From positions 930,001 through 994,000 of the forward strand of contig NZ_JAUSXM010000001.1 of the NCBI RefSeq assembly GCF_030815985.1: 64,000 nt of DNA. The letters are read 5' to 3'. Source of the stretch: Paenibacillus sp. W2I17 (lineage in GTDB: Bacteria > Bacillota > Bacilli > Paenibacillales > Paenibacillaceae). Positions within the stretch are counted from its first letter, which is position 1, and every line of letters begins with the position of its first letter. A model generated the notes under the pieces. The model did no database searches. It worked only from the letters and a program-made list of their open reading frames with translations, and was not told the DNA's origin. The position numbers and the translations under genes are program-made. Below, piece by piece: positions 41,888-54,365 of this stretch.

Positions 41888-42235
41888 CTATTTACCTAAT
41901 TTTTTAACAACATTATTGTTGAGTTGCTTACGCCATTTGTCGCGATAAGATTTTGCACCTTCTTCGCCAGCCAGTGCAGAACAGAAGCCTTTGATATCGT
42001 CACCTAAAACCTCTTGGATCCGCTGCCCATCCGCTGCGGTTTCTTCCAACAGGCCAAGCACACCGTCCAAAATTGGCATGAGGTTACGTCCGGTGAAATC
42101 GGAGTGTGGCCAAAGATGGTCATTAATTTCTTTCCATGCAGCTTGATAATCCGCCGGCAGCTTTTTGACTCGTGCTTCAAAAGCTTTGAATTCTTTTGTC
42201 ATGTCGTTTCCGGTGATTTTATCCCAAAAATTCAT
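41888..42235 (-). CDS. DUF1048 domain-containing protein, copy 1
   Basis: A 115-residue paralogue of the next gene (EFKAFEARVKKLPADYQAAW, then LGDDIKGFCSALAGE). ATG 42235 follows GGAGAAAAAAC; the open frame extends to 42283 inside the padR tail. The stop codon of padR overlaps it by 4 bp (ATGA). Function is unknown. Confidence 0.85.
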   Translation of the reverse strand: MNFWDKITGNDMTKEFKAFEARVKKLPADYQAAWKEINDHLWPHSDFTGRNLMPILDGVLGLLEETAADGQRIQEVLGDDIKGFCSALAGEEGAKSYRDKWRKQLNNNVVKKLGK

Positions 42236-42567
42236 TGTTTTTTCTCCTTTAACTCGTTCATTTTTGATGATACGAATTCCCATTTTGCCCAGAACTTCCG
42301 CAGTTCCTCATTTCCTGCTTCGTTAATCGCGAAAAACTTTCGCGGCGGTCCCATTTCGGAAGGCTTCTTGGTGGTTTCCACCAACTTGTTTTTCTCAAGC
42401 CGGATCAGGATCGTGTAAACCGTTCCCTCGACAACATCTGTGAAACCAAGAGCATTCAGTCGCCGCGTGATTTCGTAGCCGTATGTTTCTTGGCGGCTTA
42501 TTATTTCAAGGACACAGCCCTCAAGCACACCTTTGAGCATTTCCGTTAAATTTTCCAGCACAATCAC
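42232..42567 (-). CDS. PadR family regulator of the DrrAB operon
   Basis: About 111 residues, PadR fold: LEGCVLEIISRQETYGYEIT, then DVVEGTVYTILIRLEKNKLV and the wing GPPRKFFAINEAG. The first gene of the operon. Start is GTG 42567 or, with better spacing from AAAGG, GTG 42561. It probably represses its own operon through the inverted repeat at 42597-42626, relieved by a drug-like ligand as in LmrR-type PadR proteins. Confidence 0.88.
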   Translation of the reverse strand: MIVLENLTEMLKGVLEGCVLEIISRQETYGYEITRRLNALGFTDVVEGTVYTILIRLEKNKLVETTKKPSEMGPPRKFFAINEAGNEELRKFWAKWEFVSSKMNELKEKKQ

Positions 42568-42596
42568 CCTTTACTATTCTGTATGACTGGTATGCA

Positions 42597-42626
42597 GTGT
42601 TACTTACTACTGCTATAAAGTAACAC
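42597..42626. promoter_or_regulatory. PadR operator: 9-bp inverted repeat
   Basis: GTGTTACTT and AAGTAACAC are exact complements around a 12-nt centre. It overlaps the -10 region and transcription start of the operon promoter. Confidence 0.65.
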
Positions 42627-42645
42627 GTAGTAGATGATAAGTCAA
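42617..42645 (-). promoter_or_regulatory. promoter of the padR-DUF1048-DrrAB operon
   Basis: On the minus strand TTGACT (42645-42640), 17-bp spacer, TACTTT (42622-42617). The -10 is weak but lies inside the operator arm, which suits repressor control. Confidence 0.5.
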
Positions 42646-42764
42646 TAGCGTTATGACTGACATGCATTTTACAATTTCAACTATCCTTCCCGCTAGCTTA
42701 ATGAAGAAAAAAAGTGAAATCATTTATTACTATTCGTAGTCGGAATAAGTCTTGCCCTTTTCGG

Positions 42765-42877
42765 TTAATCGGTACACGTTCTTGATCCTCGGCTCGAGGG
42801 CAAGAACGTGTACCGATTAAATAAAAAAAGCCGCTATTTTAGCGACTTTCAATGGGGCTATGTTTGTTGTCCCGCGG
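42765..42877 (-). repeat. dispersed repeat cassette with perfect 20-bp inverted repeat
   Basis: Module A arms TTAATCGGTACACGTTCTTG (42765-42784) and its exact complement (42801-42820) enclose 16 nt; module B hairpin GCCGCTA/TAGCGAC at 42830-42846 with A7 (T tract on the minus strand: kimA terminator); then a decayed core. Best-preserved copy with 63569-63711. Confidence 0.7.
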
Positions 42878-42964
42878 TATGCCCGGTTCAATTTTGTTCG
42901 CTTCCTTCTACAATGACTTATCAGAACAACATCTGATACTTTTCTGTTTCAAAATGCTACCATC

Positions 42965-44791
42965 CTATTTTTTTAAATGGTATGGGACTGTCGTGATAAT
43001 CACATTTCTCCGGTAGAGCAGGTTAGCACGGATTAACAGGCTGGACTGGTTGTGTAGAATGTTTTGCCATCCTTTTTTCGGAATAAATTGAGGTATAATA
43101 ACCGTCACCTGATAATTAGATTCATTGGCCTTGCGTTGTACCGTATCAATGAATTTGGTGAGAGGGTGCAGAATACTCCGATAAGGAGAATAAAGGGTCA
43201 CTAGCCGGATATCTGGTTGCCATGCTTTCCATTTCTTCTCAAAGTTCGCCTCATCTTCCCGTTCAAATGGAACATATACAGCTATAATTTGATGAGGAGA
43301 CAGGGACTTGGCATAATTCAATGAATTCTCCACCACATGGGTAATACCAGCAACCGGGAGTATGACGACGTTACCCTCAATTGGGATTGCGGGCTCGCAA
43401 GACGTCAAACGAAGCTGGTCTGCGACAGCATCATAATGCTTACGAATACGGTAAAAGATCAGAATAATCAGTGGCAGAAAAATTAGCACTGACCACACTT
43501 GATTGAATTTAGTCAGGAAAAACATCATCGCTACAATAAAGCTGATTAAAGCACCTACTGTGTTTATTATAAATTTTAAAACCCAACCTTGAGGCTTTTG
43601 TCGAATCCACTTCAGCAACATACCGGTCTGGGATAATGTAAATGGGATAAATACCCCCACCGCGTAAAGTGGAATTAGTTGCTCCGTCTTTCCTTCAAAA
43701 ACGATGATGAGTATAATCGAAAGAACGCCCAAGCTGATGATTCCATTCGAATAACCCAGCCGATCTCCTCTAACCGTAAACATTCGTGGGATATACTTGT
43801 CCTTCGCCAAGTTGACAGCCAGCAGAGGAAAAGCAGAATAACCGGTGTTGGCAGCCAAAATGAGAATCAAAGCTGTCGTTCCCTGAATAAAGAAATACAT
43901 AAAGTTGCGTCCGAAGGTTTCCTCGGCAATCTGGGATACAACCGTAACATCCATCTTCGGACTGACTCCGTAGTAATAGGCCAACACGACAATTCCCGAG
44001 AACAACAAGGCCAACAGCGTACCCATGGCCATAAGCGTCTTGGCTGCATTGTTCGGTGCCGGGCTCTTGAAATTAGGAATAGCGTTTGAAATGGCCTCTA
44101 CCCCTGTCAAGGCAGAACTCCCTGAGGAAAAAGCCCGTAACAACAAGAACAAGCTTATACCGGCGACAGGAGTACCTATCGAAGTATGGAGTTCAGGAGA
44201 AACTTGACCTGTAATAATACGGTATAAGCCCACTCCAATCAGAATAAAAAGCGCAAGGACAAAAAAGTAGACTGGGTAAGCAAGCACCGAAGCAGACTCA
44301 GTGACACCTCTAAGATTTAATAAGGTGATTAACACGACAAATACAATTGCAATAAGCACATTATAAGAGTGGAGACTTGGAAAGGCTGAAGTAATCGCAT
44401 CTGTACCTGCTGACACACTAACAGCTACTGTAAGAATATAATCCACGAGTAGTGAACCTCCAGCTACGAGGCCAGCATACTTACCCAAATTTTCCTTGGA
44501 AACAACATAGGCCCCCCCACCCTGGGGGTATGCATAAATAATTTGTCGATAAGAAAGAATCAATGCAATTAGCAGAACCAGTACCCCAATCGCAATCGGT
44601 ATAGAGTACCAGAAAGCTGCTACACCAATAGTCATTAATACCAGCAAAATCTGCTCCGGACCATATGCTACAGAAGATAAGGCATCTGAAGAAAGAATAG
44701 CTAACGCTTTGGTTTTGTTAAGCTTCTGCTCTCCGGCTTCATGGGATTTTAATGGCCTGCCGATCAAAATTCGTTTTAATGATGTGAACAT
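42965..44791 (-). CDS. kimA: KimA-type high-affinity potassium transporter
   Basis: A 608-residue APC-fold K+/H+ symporter. The opening (LKRILIGRPLKSHEAGEQKL), ALSSDALSSVAYGPEQILLV and YRQIIYAYPQGGGAYVVSKE match Bacillus KimA/YdaO closely and at the same length; about 12 helices are followed by a ~135-residue cytoplasmic domain that binds c-di-AMP in the family. GGGGTG precedes ATG 44791. In B. subtilis, kimA is behind the ydaO c-di-AMP riboswitch; I could not recognise that riboswitch in the 5' region here, so regulation may be different or only post-translational. A repeat cassette terminates it. Confidence 0.9.
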   Translation of the reverse strand: MFTSLKRILIGRPLKSHEAGEQKLNKTKALAILSSDALSSVAYGPEQILLVLMTIGVAAFWYSIPIAIGVLVLLIALILSYRQIIYAYPQGGGAYVVSKENLGKYAGLVAGGSLLVDYILTVAVSVSAGTDAITSAFPSLHSYNVLIAIVFVVLITLLNLRGVTESASVLAYPVYFFVLALFILIGVGLYRIITGQVSPELHTSIGTPVAGISLFLLLRAFSSGSSALTGVEAISNAIPNFKSPAPNNAAKTLMAMGTLLALLFSGIVVLAYYYGVSPKMDVTVVSQIAEETFGRNFMYFFIQGTTALILILAANTGYSAFPLLAVNLAKDKYIPRMFTVRGDRLGYSNGIISLGVLSIILIIVFEGKTEQLIPLYAVGVFIPFTLSQTGMLLKWIRQKPQGWVLKFIINTVGALISFIVAMMFFLTKFNQVWSVLIFLPLIILIFYRIRKHYDAVADQLRLTSCEPAIPIEGNVVILPVAGITHVVENSLNYAKSLSPHQIIAVYVPFEREDEANFEKKWKAWQPDIRLVTLYSPYRSILHPLTKFIDTVQRKANESNYQVTVIIPQFIPKKGWQNILHNQSSLLIRANLLYRRNVIITTVPYHLKK

Positions 44792-45323
44792 CTTGCACCC
44801 CGTTTATTCTACAAATTAATGAATTGAATTACCCATATTTGCATTCATACCTTTAAACACAAAGGTAGCTACATTAGGATATTAGTTTGCACTTAACTTG
44901 TAAAATTCATCTATCCCTACAATGGGCTATTTTAAACCGAATTTAGTTTGATAAAGCCAAATAACAGTAATATTTGAATAAAAATCTCTACTTGGCTTTC
45001 AAAATCATCATTTTTCAAAAAAAACGAAGCTCTGAGTTATGTATTCTGCTGAGGAATCCTCATGCAAATTTCTGTCTCCCCCGCCATACTTCGCATTGGA
45101 ATTTAATTATCTCGGATCCAAAACAGTCAATCACTTCTATCGGCTGTTTGCTTGATGTTTAAGGTGAATGGTCCCGCAAGCTAAATCTTTAAATATTGTT
45201 CTGCTCGTTATTTGAACAAGATGCCTGATCAGTAATCGGACCATGTTCTTGTCCTATATTTATCTAATATTTTGTTTTTGGTTAGAGAACAATTTCCGCT
45301 CACCCGAGCTACCGTCCGTAATC
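44792..45323. other. intergenic region upstream of kimA
   Basis: A 532-bp A/T-rich gap holding the kimA leader, a core repeat at 45225-45254 and weak CTGC-type modules. No riboswitch or gene is recognisable. Confidence 0.5.
45225..45254. repeat. dispersed intergenic repeat, core module
   Basis: Copy CTGATCAGTAATCGGACCAT continuing GTTCTTGTCC. It is downstream of the SecA2-like pseudogene. Confidence 0.5.
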
Positions 45324-46360
45324 TCAATGGAATCCACATTTAAAATATCCCCTGGATAGAGATCTGTTTTTAATTAAAAATCTACTCTGCATCACTATTT
45401 TGATAGCCTGTATACTGGCCACAGTGCCAACCTCAAAACAAAAAGCCAAAACGGTCGTTCCGGTCCATGAACTCCGCTTATTCTGGCTGTACTGGTCATT
45501 GATAATATAGGTCCGGGTGGAAGTAGGGCTTTTGAGACCGAGTTTTTCCCACTCCTCTGGATCATTTGAACCCCCAAGCTTTGTAAGCATATCCGTAGAC
45601 TCCTTATTGATTTTAGCCGGAATTTGCTCGTAGGCCTGGGTGATTTTCGCATGAAATTCATCGATTGGATTCCGGCTGGCAATGCTCTCCAAATGGATGC
45701 TTTCGCGAAGGTAAGAAACGTATGCCAGATGTTCAGCCCAGAACTCGTCGAAATAAAAAAGCCGTACCCGCTGCTCCGAAGGGCTCATTGGCAGCTCGCC
45801 TTTCAAAATTTTGAGTCGCTCAGCGTATAGAATTCGCCTCTGATCCTCCACCATATCGGAATAACTGTTCAGTTCCTGGTGGATATCGAAGTTTTGGCCC
45901 ATAATAACGCGCTTAACATGCTCGATTTTACTGCGGAGCATCGACTCCTCGAGAGCCTCCTCCTGCCGAGGAGCGCGAACCACTTTGTGGATTCCGAACT
46001 GAAGCATCACTCGTCCTCTAAGCTGACGAAAAATACAGAAGCTCCCGGGTCGCCTTGGCGGCCGGAACGCCCGCGCAGTTGATCGTCAATCCGCACGCTT
46101 TCGTTCACATATGTACCTATCACGTATAATCCTCCCAGCTTGGCGACAACTTCTGCCTTCTCCGGGTTGCCGCCGCCGAGCCGAATGTCGACGCCGCGAC
46201 CTGCCATATTTGTAGACACCGTTACGGCAAAATCTAAAATCAAGTTGGGGAGGGCTACATTCATCGCGGTGCTATCAATCATCACCATCATCATTCCTGG
46301 GATCATCGTCATGTTGATTATTTCAAGAGTTCGATGATCACTAGACGTCAGGTTGTTCAT
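45324..46360 (-). pseudogene. chimeric MFS/SecA2 pseudogene
   Basis: The first ~44 codons (from ATG 46360) read like the start of a DHA2-type MFS exporter ([20 protein letters not shown]). At about base 46228 the frame switches, without a stop, into Sec[21 protein letters not shown], the [13 protein letters not shown] motif VI and then the long scaffold helix. At 46010 a further break appears: DE is followed by TGA where SecA has D-E-L-M-L, and one missing base puts the rest (MMLQFGIHKVVRAP to the end) in another frame. The remainder covers SecA2 scaffold and C-terminal tail (YFDEFWAEHLAYVSYLRES). The nucleotide-binding and DEAD domains are absent. It is a rearranged, non-functional remnant. 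Confidence 0.85.
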
Positions 46361-46678
46361 TAATCAACATTAAATCCTTAAATGATCAGTAAACGAGACA
46401 TTATTTTCAGTCAGGGGGGAACTAGGCGTAATATTGACCGACGTATTTTGCGAATCAAACTACTGCTTAAGATGTCCTATTTTTGAAAACCCTTGGACAC
46501 CATAATGAACTGTAGACTGGATATTGTCAGCCACTTTAGCCATCAAAATAATTAATTCTTAGTTTTATTATTGATGCACAAAAAACCAAGTACTTGTCTC
46601 ACAAAGTGACAAGTACTTGGTTTATTTGATAGAATTTAAAGATTGGATCATCTTTCGTTCGATTGCAAATTATATTTC
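46361..46678. other. intergenic region
   Basis: A 318-bp gap between the chimeric pseudogene and bglA. It holds only the bglA terminator; no gene was seen. Confidence 0.5.
46583..46623 (-). terminator. terminator of the beta-glucoside operon
   Basis: AAACCAAGTACTTGTC and its exact complement form a 16-bp stem around a 9-nt loop, and the minus strand continues TTTTTTG. It is about 56 bp after the bglA stop. Confidence 0.85.
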
Positions 46679-50009
<3,331 letters not shown>

Positions 50010-50044
50010 TTTTGTTCCCCCTTCAAAGTATTCTTTTACAAAAA

Positions 50045-50103
50045 AAGACCTAGAGTTCTATCGAATATAGATATGCTCTATACACGATGGAACTCTAGGT
50101 CTT
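50045..50103 (-). terminator. LicT-controlled terminator before bglP
   Basis: AAGACCTAGAGTTC-ATCG arms (18 of 19 pairs) around a 21-nt loop, minus strand ending TTTTTTTGT. The right arm overlaps the RAT, so the two structures exclude each other. Confidence 0.8.
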
Positions 50104-50126
50104 GCCTGCATCACCAGTAACAATCC
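50098..50126 (-). promoter_or_regulatory. RAT (LicT antiterminator target) before bglP
   Basis: Minus strand GGATTGTTACTG then GTGATGCAGGCAAGACC matches the LicT/SacY RAT consensus. LicT binding would stabilise this hairpin and prevent the overlapping terminator. Confidence 0.82.
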
Positions 50127-50155
50127 TAGTATAGTCATTATGGAGCGATGATGGG

Positions 50156-50995
50156 TCAATCCCTTTCTTCATCAGTCACCCTTTTGATATGAACAGTTAA
50201 ATACACCAATTCGTCTTCGGTTAATTCTTTCCCATAGTCTACCCGAATCAACTGCGCAATTCTTAGACTACATTGGTACTCTAGCTTATATTTTTCTTTA
50301 ATAATATTGAGGAAATCGTTATCATTACTTTTCATCACCGTATTGTTAAACAGACGATAGGCAAAAAACTTTAGATGCGTGATCAGTCTGGAGTAGTGAA
50401 GGGAGCTTTCGTTAAAGTGAATTTTGAACTGATAACGAATAATATTTAAAACCTTTTGAATCAATTGCGTGATCTTCATGGTATCTTCCATTTCAGATCC
50501 GAGTTCTGCATTGACAATATGAAGCGCAATAAAGCCGGCCTCATCTTCAGGCAACGTAATGTTGAATTCTTGATTAATCATATCCAAAGCCTTCAAAGCC
50601 ACTCGATACTCATTGGCGTAGAATGCTTTAATTTCAGACAATAACGCATTGTTGAAGTTCATTCCCTGTTTATAGCGTGATACGGCGAAGTTAATATGGT
50701 CTGTTAGCGTCAAATATATATTTTCATTCAGCTCTTTATCCAAGGACTGCTTGGCATATTGAATTATACTATCGGACACACGGATGTACTCCATCGGAAT
50801 CTGCGCGAGAAGGGCATATAATTTGCCAGTTACATTTTTGGACTTCAGGAAAAATTCTTTCTCAATCTTCTCTGTGTCCACATCGTCTCCTTTTTTCTTC
50901 TGAAAACCAATACCACTTCCTAGAAGCATCATCTCCTGGCGTCTTTCATTTACAGCGCAGACGACATTATTATTAATAATTCGCGTGATTTTCAT
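50156..50995 (-). CDS. licT: BglG/LicT family transcriptional antiterminator
   Basis: A 279-residue RNA-binding antiterminator: CAT domain (1-58; ITRIINNNVVCAVNERRQEM) and two PTS regulation domains (~75-170 and ~180-279) with the phosphorylatable histidines in LTDHINFAV and ALHIVNAEL (PRD1) and in TVHIKR (PRD2). AAAAGGAGATTC precedes ATG 50995. It binds RATs at 50098-50126 and 51101-51128 when unphosphorylated by the transporter and phosphorylated by HPr, letting transcription go on into bglP and bglA. Confidence 0.93.
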   Translation of the reverse strand: MKITRIINNNVVCAVNERRQEMMLLGSGIGFQKKKGDDVDTEKIEKEFFLKSKNVTGKLYALLAQIPMEYIRVSDSIIQYAKQSLDKELNENIYLTLTDHINFAVSRYKQGMNFNNALLSEIKAFYANEYRVALKALDMINQEFNITLPEDEAGFIALHIVNAELGSEMEDTMKITQLIQKVLNIIRYQFKIHFNESSLHYSRLITHLKFFAYRLFNNTVMKSNDNDFLNIIKEKYKLEYQCSLRIAQLIRVDYGKELTEDELVYLTVHIKRVTDEERD

Positions 50996-51043
50996 ACGAA
51001 TCTCCTTTTAAAATGAAACGTTAACAGAATTTAGCAAATAAAA

Positions 51044-51106
51044 AAGACCATTAATAGTGCATACATGGTATTTAAACTCTACATGTTTGCATATTAATCG
51101 GTCTTG
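51044..51106 (-). terminator. LicT-controlled terminator before licT
   Basis: AAGACC-ATTAATA-type arms pair with TATTAATCGGTCTT across a longer, imperfect loop; the minus strand ends GGTCTTTTTTATTTG. It overlaps the upstream RAT. Confidence 0.7.
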
Positions 51107-51128
51107 CCTGCTGATCAGTAACAATCCT
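51101..51128 (-). promoter_or_regulatory. RAT before licT
   Basis: Minus strand GGATTGTTACTG then ATCAGCAGGCAAGACC, a second LicT target. The antiterminator therefore controls its own gene too. Confidence 0.82.
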
Positions 51129-51158
51129 GATTATATTCATTATTTACTTGTACGATTA

Positions 51159-51187
51159 TCTTAGTGTAAGGCGTTAAATTTGTCAAT
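51159..51187 (-). promoter_or_regulatory. sigma-A promoter of licT-bglP-bglA
   Basis: TTGACA (51187-51182), 17-bp spacer and TAAGAT (51164-51159) on the minus strand, about 30 bp before the RAT. Confidence 0.68.
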
Positions 51188-51246
51188 ATAGTCAATTGGA
51201 GTACTTTCTATAACTCAAAACGATCAATTAAAATTATACGTTAAGC

Positions 51247-51300
51247 GTGCCGCTAAAATAGCGACTTCAATGGGAATATGTTCTTATCCCTCGACATTTT
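51247..51300 (-). repeat. dispersed repeat cassette (B and core) after the RCC1-like gene
   Basis: Module B GCCGCTA/TAGCGAC at 51249-51265, then core CAATGGGAATATGTTCTTAT (51268-51287) and CCCTCGACATTTT. It touches the end of the RCC1-like gene. Confidence 0.6.
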
Positions 51301-52186
51301 ATTGTTGGATGCTACTCCATCCGCTTACATCACATTGTCCATAATCATTATCACCCACACTAACCATCGTACCATCAGATTTCAGTCCAATCGTATGGGC
51401 ACACCCCGCCGAAACAGCTCTAATTCCGTGCCAGCCACTTACATCACATTGGTGATGTTTATTCGAACCCACAGCAACCATTGTACCGTCGGACTTAAGA
51501 CCAACGGTATGATAACTCCCCGCTGCAACTGCTACAATATCGCGCCATCCGCTTACGTCGCATTCGCCTTCATTATTTCTACCCACAGCCACTACCGTGC
51601 CATCCGATTTAAGCCCAACCGTATGAAGATACCCCGCCGAAACAGCTAATATGTCGCTCCAGTCGTTTATGCTACATTGGTTATACTTATTGTTACCAAC
51701 CGCTGTTACCGTTCCGTCTATTTTTAGACCGACTGTATGCCAGTCACCCGTCGTGACCGATACAATATCTTGCCAGTTGCTCACGTTGCATTCCCCTTCA
51801 TTATTTCGCCCCACCGCCACCACGGTGCCATCTGATTTAACCCCAACAGTACGGCACCAACCTGCCGAAACGGTTACTATATCGCGCCATTCGCTTACAT
51901 TGCATTGGTCATGCTTATTCCAACCTATACCTGTTACCGTACCATCAGATTTAAGACCAACGGTATGTGCATTACCCGTGTTCGTAGCCATATGAACATT
52001 ACCAGCAGCAACTGCGACGATATGGCACCAATCCCTAACCTTACATTGACCGTATTTATTATCACCCACAGCTATTACTGTTCCGTCAGATTTAAGAGCA
52101 ACGGTATGACGACGACCTGCCGCTATGGTACAGTTACGGAACCGTTTCGTCCCAAACACTGCTTCCTTCGGTGAATTGTAGTCCAT
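51299..52186 (-). CDS. RCC1-repeat beta-propeller protein
   Basis: A 295-residue protein built of about seven tandem ~37-residue repeats with the pattern AAGxxHTVGLKSDGTVxAVGxN, then QCxVSxWxDIVAV, the RCC1 blade. It is very repetitive at DNA level. ATG 52186 follows GGAGAGGAGGAAG. There is no signal peptide or anchor. In eukaryotes RCC1 is a guanine exchange factor; bacterial RCC1-like proteins are uncharacterised and may bind proteins. Paenibacillus genomes often hold several. It is monocistronic; the repeat cassette touching its 3' end serves as terminator. Confidence 0.85.
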   Translation of the reverse strand: MDYNSPKEAVFGTKRFRNCTIAAGRRHTVALKSDGTVIAVGDNKYGQCKVRDWCHIVAVAAGNVHMATNTGNAHTVGLKSDGTVTGIGWNKHDQCNVSEWRDIVTVSAGWCRTVGVKSDGTVVAVGRNNEGECNVSNWQDIVSVTTGDWHTVGLKIDGTVTAVGNNKYNQCSINDWSDILAVSAGYLHTVGLKSDGTVVAVGRNNEGECDVSGWRDIVAVAAGSYHTVGLKSDGTMVAVGSNKHHQCDVSGWHGIRAVSAGCAHTIGLKSDGTMVSVGDNDYGQCDVSGWSSIQQ

Positions 52187-52363
52187 ATCTTCCTCCTCTC
52201 CACAAATTGAAGGCAAATTCACATTTCCTCTACGTTGTTAAATCGCACTGTACAAAAGAAAGGCTCGTACAGGCAGGGCATTATTACTTCCCTGCCCAAT
52301 ACGAGCGTCTACGTCATATTGCACTCAAACAGTTGATCCAGGTGTGTATTTTTAGCAATCGTT

Positions 52364-54295
52364 TCATTTCATGTGGCGATAGTCTAATAGATCCTTCAAA
52401 TTTGAGATTTTCTGCAGCAGCTGTTCCCCGACATTGGTTTCCCTCACCAGTTTCCGCGCCAGTTCTTTGTCCACCAATCTTTTTAGAGATAATACGTCCG
52501 TTCCGTTACATAAGACATCTTCTTTTGAGTTAAATTTCTTATGGGCGACGAGCTGCATTCCAAAGGAATTGTACAACAAGGTATATCCGGCAATTCCCGT
52601 TGTGGATTGATAGGCTTTGGAAAAACCGCCGTCAATCACGATCATTTTTCCGTTTGCTTTAACAGGGCTCTCTCCACTAATTTCTTTGACAGGTGTGTGG
52701 CCGTTAATGACATGTCCATGATCTGGATTCAAATCAAACTCCTGCAAGATTTTTCGACAGATCTCTTCATTTTCACGTAAATGGTAGTACGGATTCTTTC
52801 TCTCTTTATGTGCTTCTTTATCTTGGATAAAATACCGTTCAAAAGTGGTCATTTCTCTCTTTCCAAAGAGCGAGGAGCATTCTCCTGTCCAGATGTACCA
52901 TACCATATCCGTCGCCAGATCTTCTGTCTCTTCCGGATGCGCAAAGGCGTAACGTAAATAATCTTCAAAAACATCAAGCAATTGACGGCCTGCATATGTC
53001 TTGTCTTCAATCTGCATTTCTTCCATATTTCCTTCTTCATCCAAAGGAATACAGCCGTGGATTAACAAATTCCCGTTGTATTTTAAATAAAGGCTACCCT
53101 TTTTCATGAGAAAATTCATATGTCTGGCCATCTTTTCGGAATGCTGAACGGAAAACAGCAGCTTTTCCATCACCTGGCGTTCTTCCTCCAGCAATTGTTC
53201 GGGCTTCTGCGGATTTACGGTTGCGAAACAGGTGTTTTCCAAGTGGTACGTTTTACCGCAGATGTTGATTTCATTTTTGTCGTAATCAATCTGCTCCAGC
53301 AAAAGTCTTTCAGACATATTAAAGTATGGGCGTCTCTTGATAATCGGGATTTCAAGTTTAAACTGAATCATGGCAATGGCTTGGTGAATTTTGGTAATCT
53401 GCAGAATTTCCTGCTCCGATACATTATGGCCAGCCTGTAACTTAGGTCTGAAGGACGGATTGTCTTCATAATATTTCTCCGCCAGGTTTAGCAGTGGGCG
53501 CAGATTGATTCCGTATACATCTTCAATGATGTCCAGATTATCGTATCTGGCGCAGATCCGAATAATATTCGCAAGGCAGACCAGGGAACCTGCGTAGGCT
53601 CCAATCCAGAGGACATCATGGTTCCCCCACTGTATGTCTACAGAATGGTAGTTGATCAGCGTATCCATAATTTTATCGGGGTACGGCCCCCGGTCATAGA
53701 TATCTCCAACCACATGAAGATGGTCAACCACCAGGCGCTGTGTCGTATAAGCAAGGCCGATAATGAGATTGTCCGCCTGGCCCAAGGATATAATTTGCCG
53801 ATATATTTCCTCGTAATAAGGATCCTTATTGTTGGTCGAATCCGTTTTGTATAAAAGCTCTTCTACAATATATACATATTGCTCCGGCAGAGCTTTACGC
53901 AATTTTGAGCGTGTATACTTGGAAGAGGCATAAGAAATAAGCTTAAGCATGTGTTCAATTGTTAGTCTATACCACTGGTTCAAAGCCTGTTTATTGCTCA
54001 GTTCCCCTATAACCAGCTGTATTTTTTCTTCCGGGTAATAAACTAATGCCGCAAAATCATTGATTTCTTGATCCGTCCAAACCTCCCGGAATAATTCTTT
54101 GATTTTCTCTTTGACGGTACCCGAACCGTTTCTTAGTACATGCTGAAAAGCGTGGAACTCCCCATGCAAATCACTGACAAAATGCTCGGTTCCCTTTGGG
54201 AGATTGGAGATCGCTTCAAGGTTGATGATCTCTGTTATGATTTTTTCTTCCGTATCATATTTCTCGGCCAATAAATCTAGAAACTGCTCATCCAA
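52364..54295 (-). CDS. fbp: fructose-1,6-bisphosphatase class III
   Basis: A 643-residue gluconeogenic phosphatase, Firmicutes type III. The metallophosphoesterase motifs are visible: SDLHGEF at residues 41-47, GDIYDRGP about 200, GNHD about 225, and the late GHTPV. It converts fructose-1,6-bisphosphate to fructose-6-phosphate, Mn dependent. The TTG start follows GGGGGA. It stands alone, as in B. subtilis (yydE/fbp). Confidence 0.94.
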   Translation of the reverse strand: MDEQFLDLLAEKYDTEEKIITEIINLEAISNLPKGTEHFVSDLHGEFHAFQHVLRNGSGTVKEKIKELFREVWTDQEINDFAALVYYPEEKIQLVIGELSNKQALNQWYRLTIEHMLKLISYASSKYTRSKLRKALPEQYVYIVEELLYKTDSTNNKDPYYEEIYRQIISLGQADNLIIGLAYTTQRLVVDHLHVVGDIYDRGPYPDKIMDTLINYHSVDIQWGNHDVLWIGAYAGSLVCLANIIRICARYDNLDIIEDVYGINLRPLLNLAEKYYEDNPSFRPKLQAGHNVSEQEILQITKIHQAIAMIQFKLEIPIIKRRPYFNMSERLLLEQIDYDKNEINICGKTYHLENTCFATVNPQKPEQLLEEERQVMEKLLFSVQHSEKMARHMNFLMKKGSLYLKYNGNLLIHGCIPLDEEGNMEEMQIEDKTYAGRQLLDVFEDYLRYAFAHPEETEDLATDMVWYIWTGECSSLFGKREMTTFERYFIQDKEAHKERKNPYYHLRENEEICRKILQEFDLNPDHGHVINGHTPVKEISGESPVKANGKMIVIDGGFSKAYQSTTGIAGYTLLYNSFGMQLVAHKKFNSKEDVLCNGTDVLSLKRLVDKELARKLVRETNVGEQLLQKISNLKDLLDYRHMK

Positions 54296-54365
54296 AACAG
54301 ATGTCCCCCTTCAAGGAAGTATGGTGTCGTATAGCCGGGTCCAAAAGTTTTAGACCTATATAAAA

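Larger units (their letters stand above)
42568..42964. other. intergenic region: PadR promoter/operator and repeat cassette
   Basis: A 397-bp gap. The part near 42568-42650 is the promoter of the padR operon; 42765-42877 is a full repeat cassette behind kimA. No gene was seen. Confidence 0.6.

Noticed and set aside
51013..51026. cre-like TGAAACGTTAACA before licT
   Set aside because: It is one base shorter than the cre consensus spacing between TGWAA and the central CG, so I do not call it.
51299..52186. Tandem repeats as a CRISPR array
   Set aside because: The repeats encode a continuous RCC1-type protein with repeat length a multiple of three and no unique spacers.
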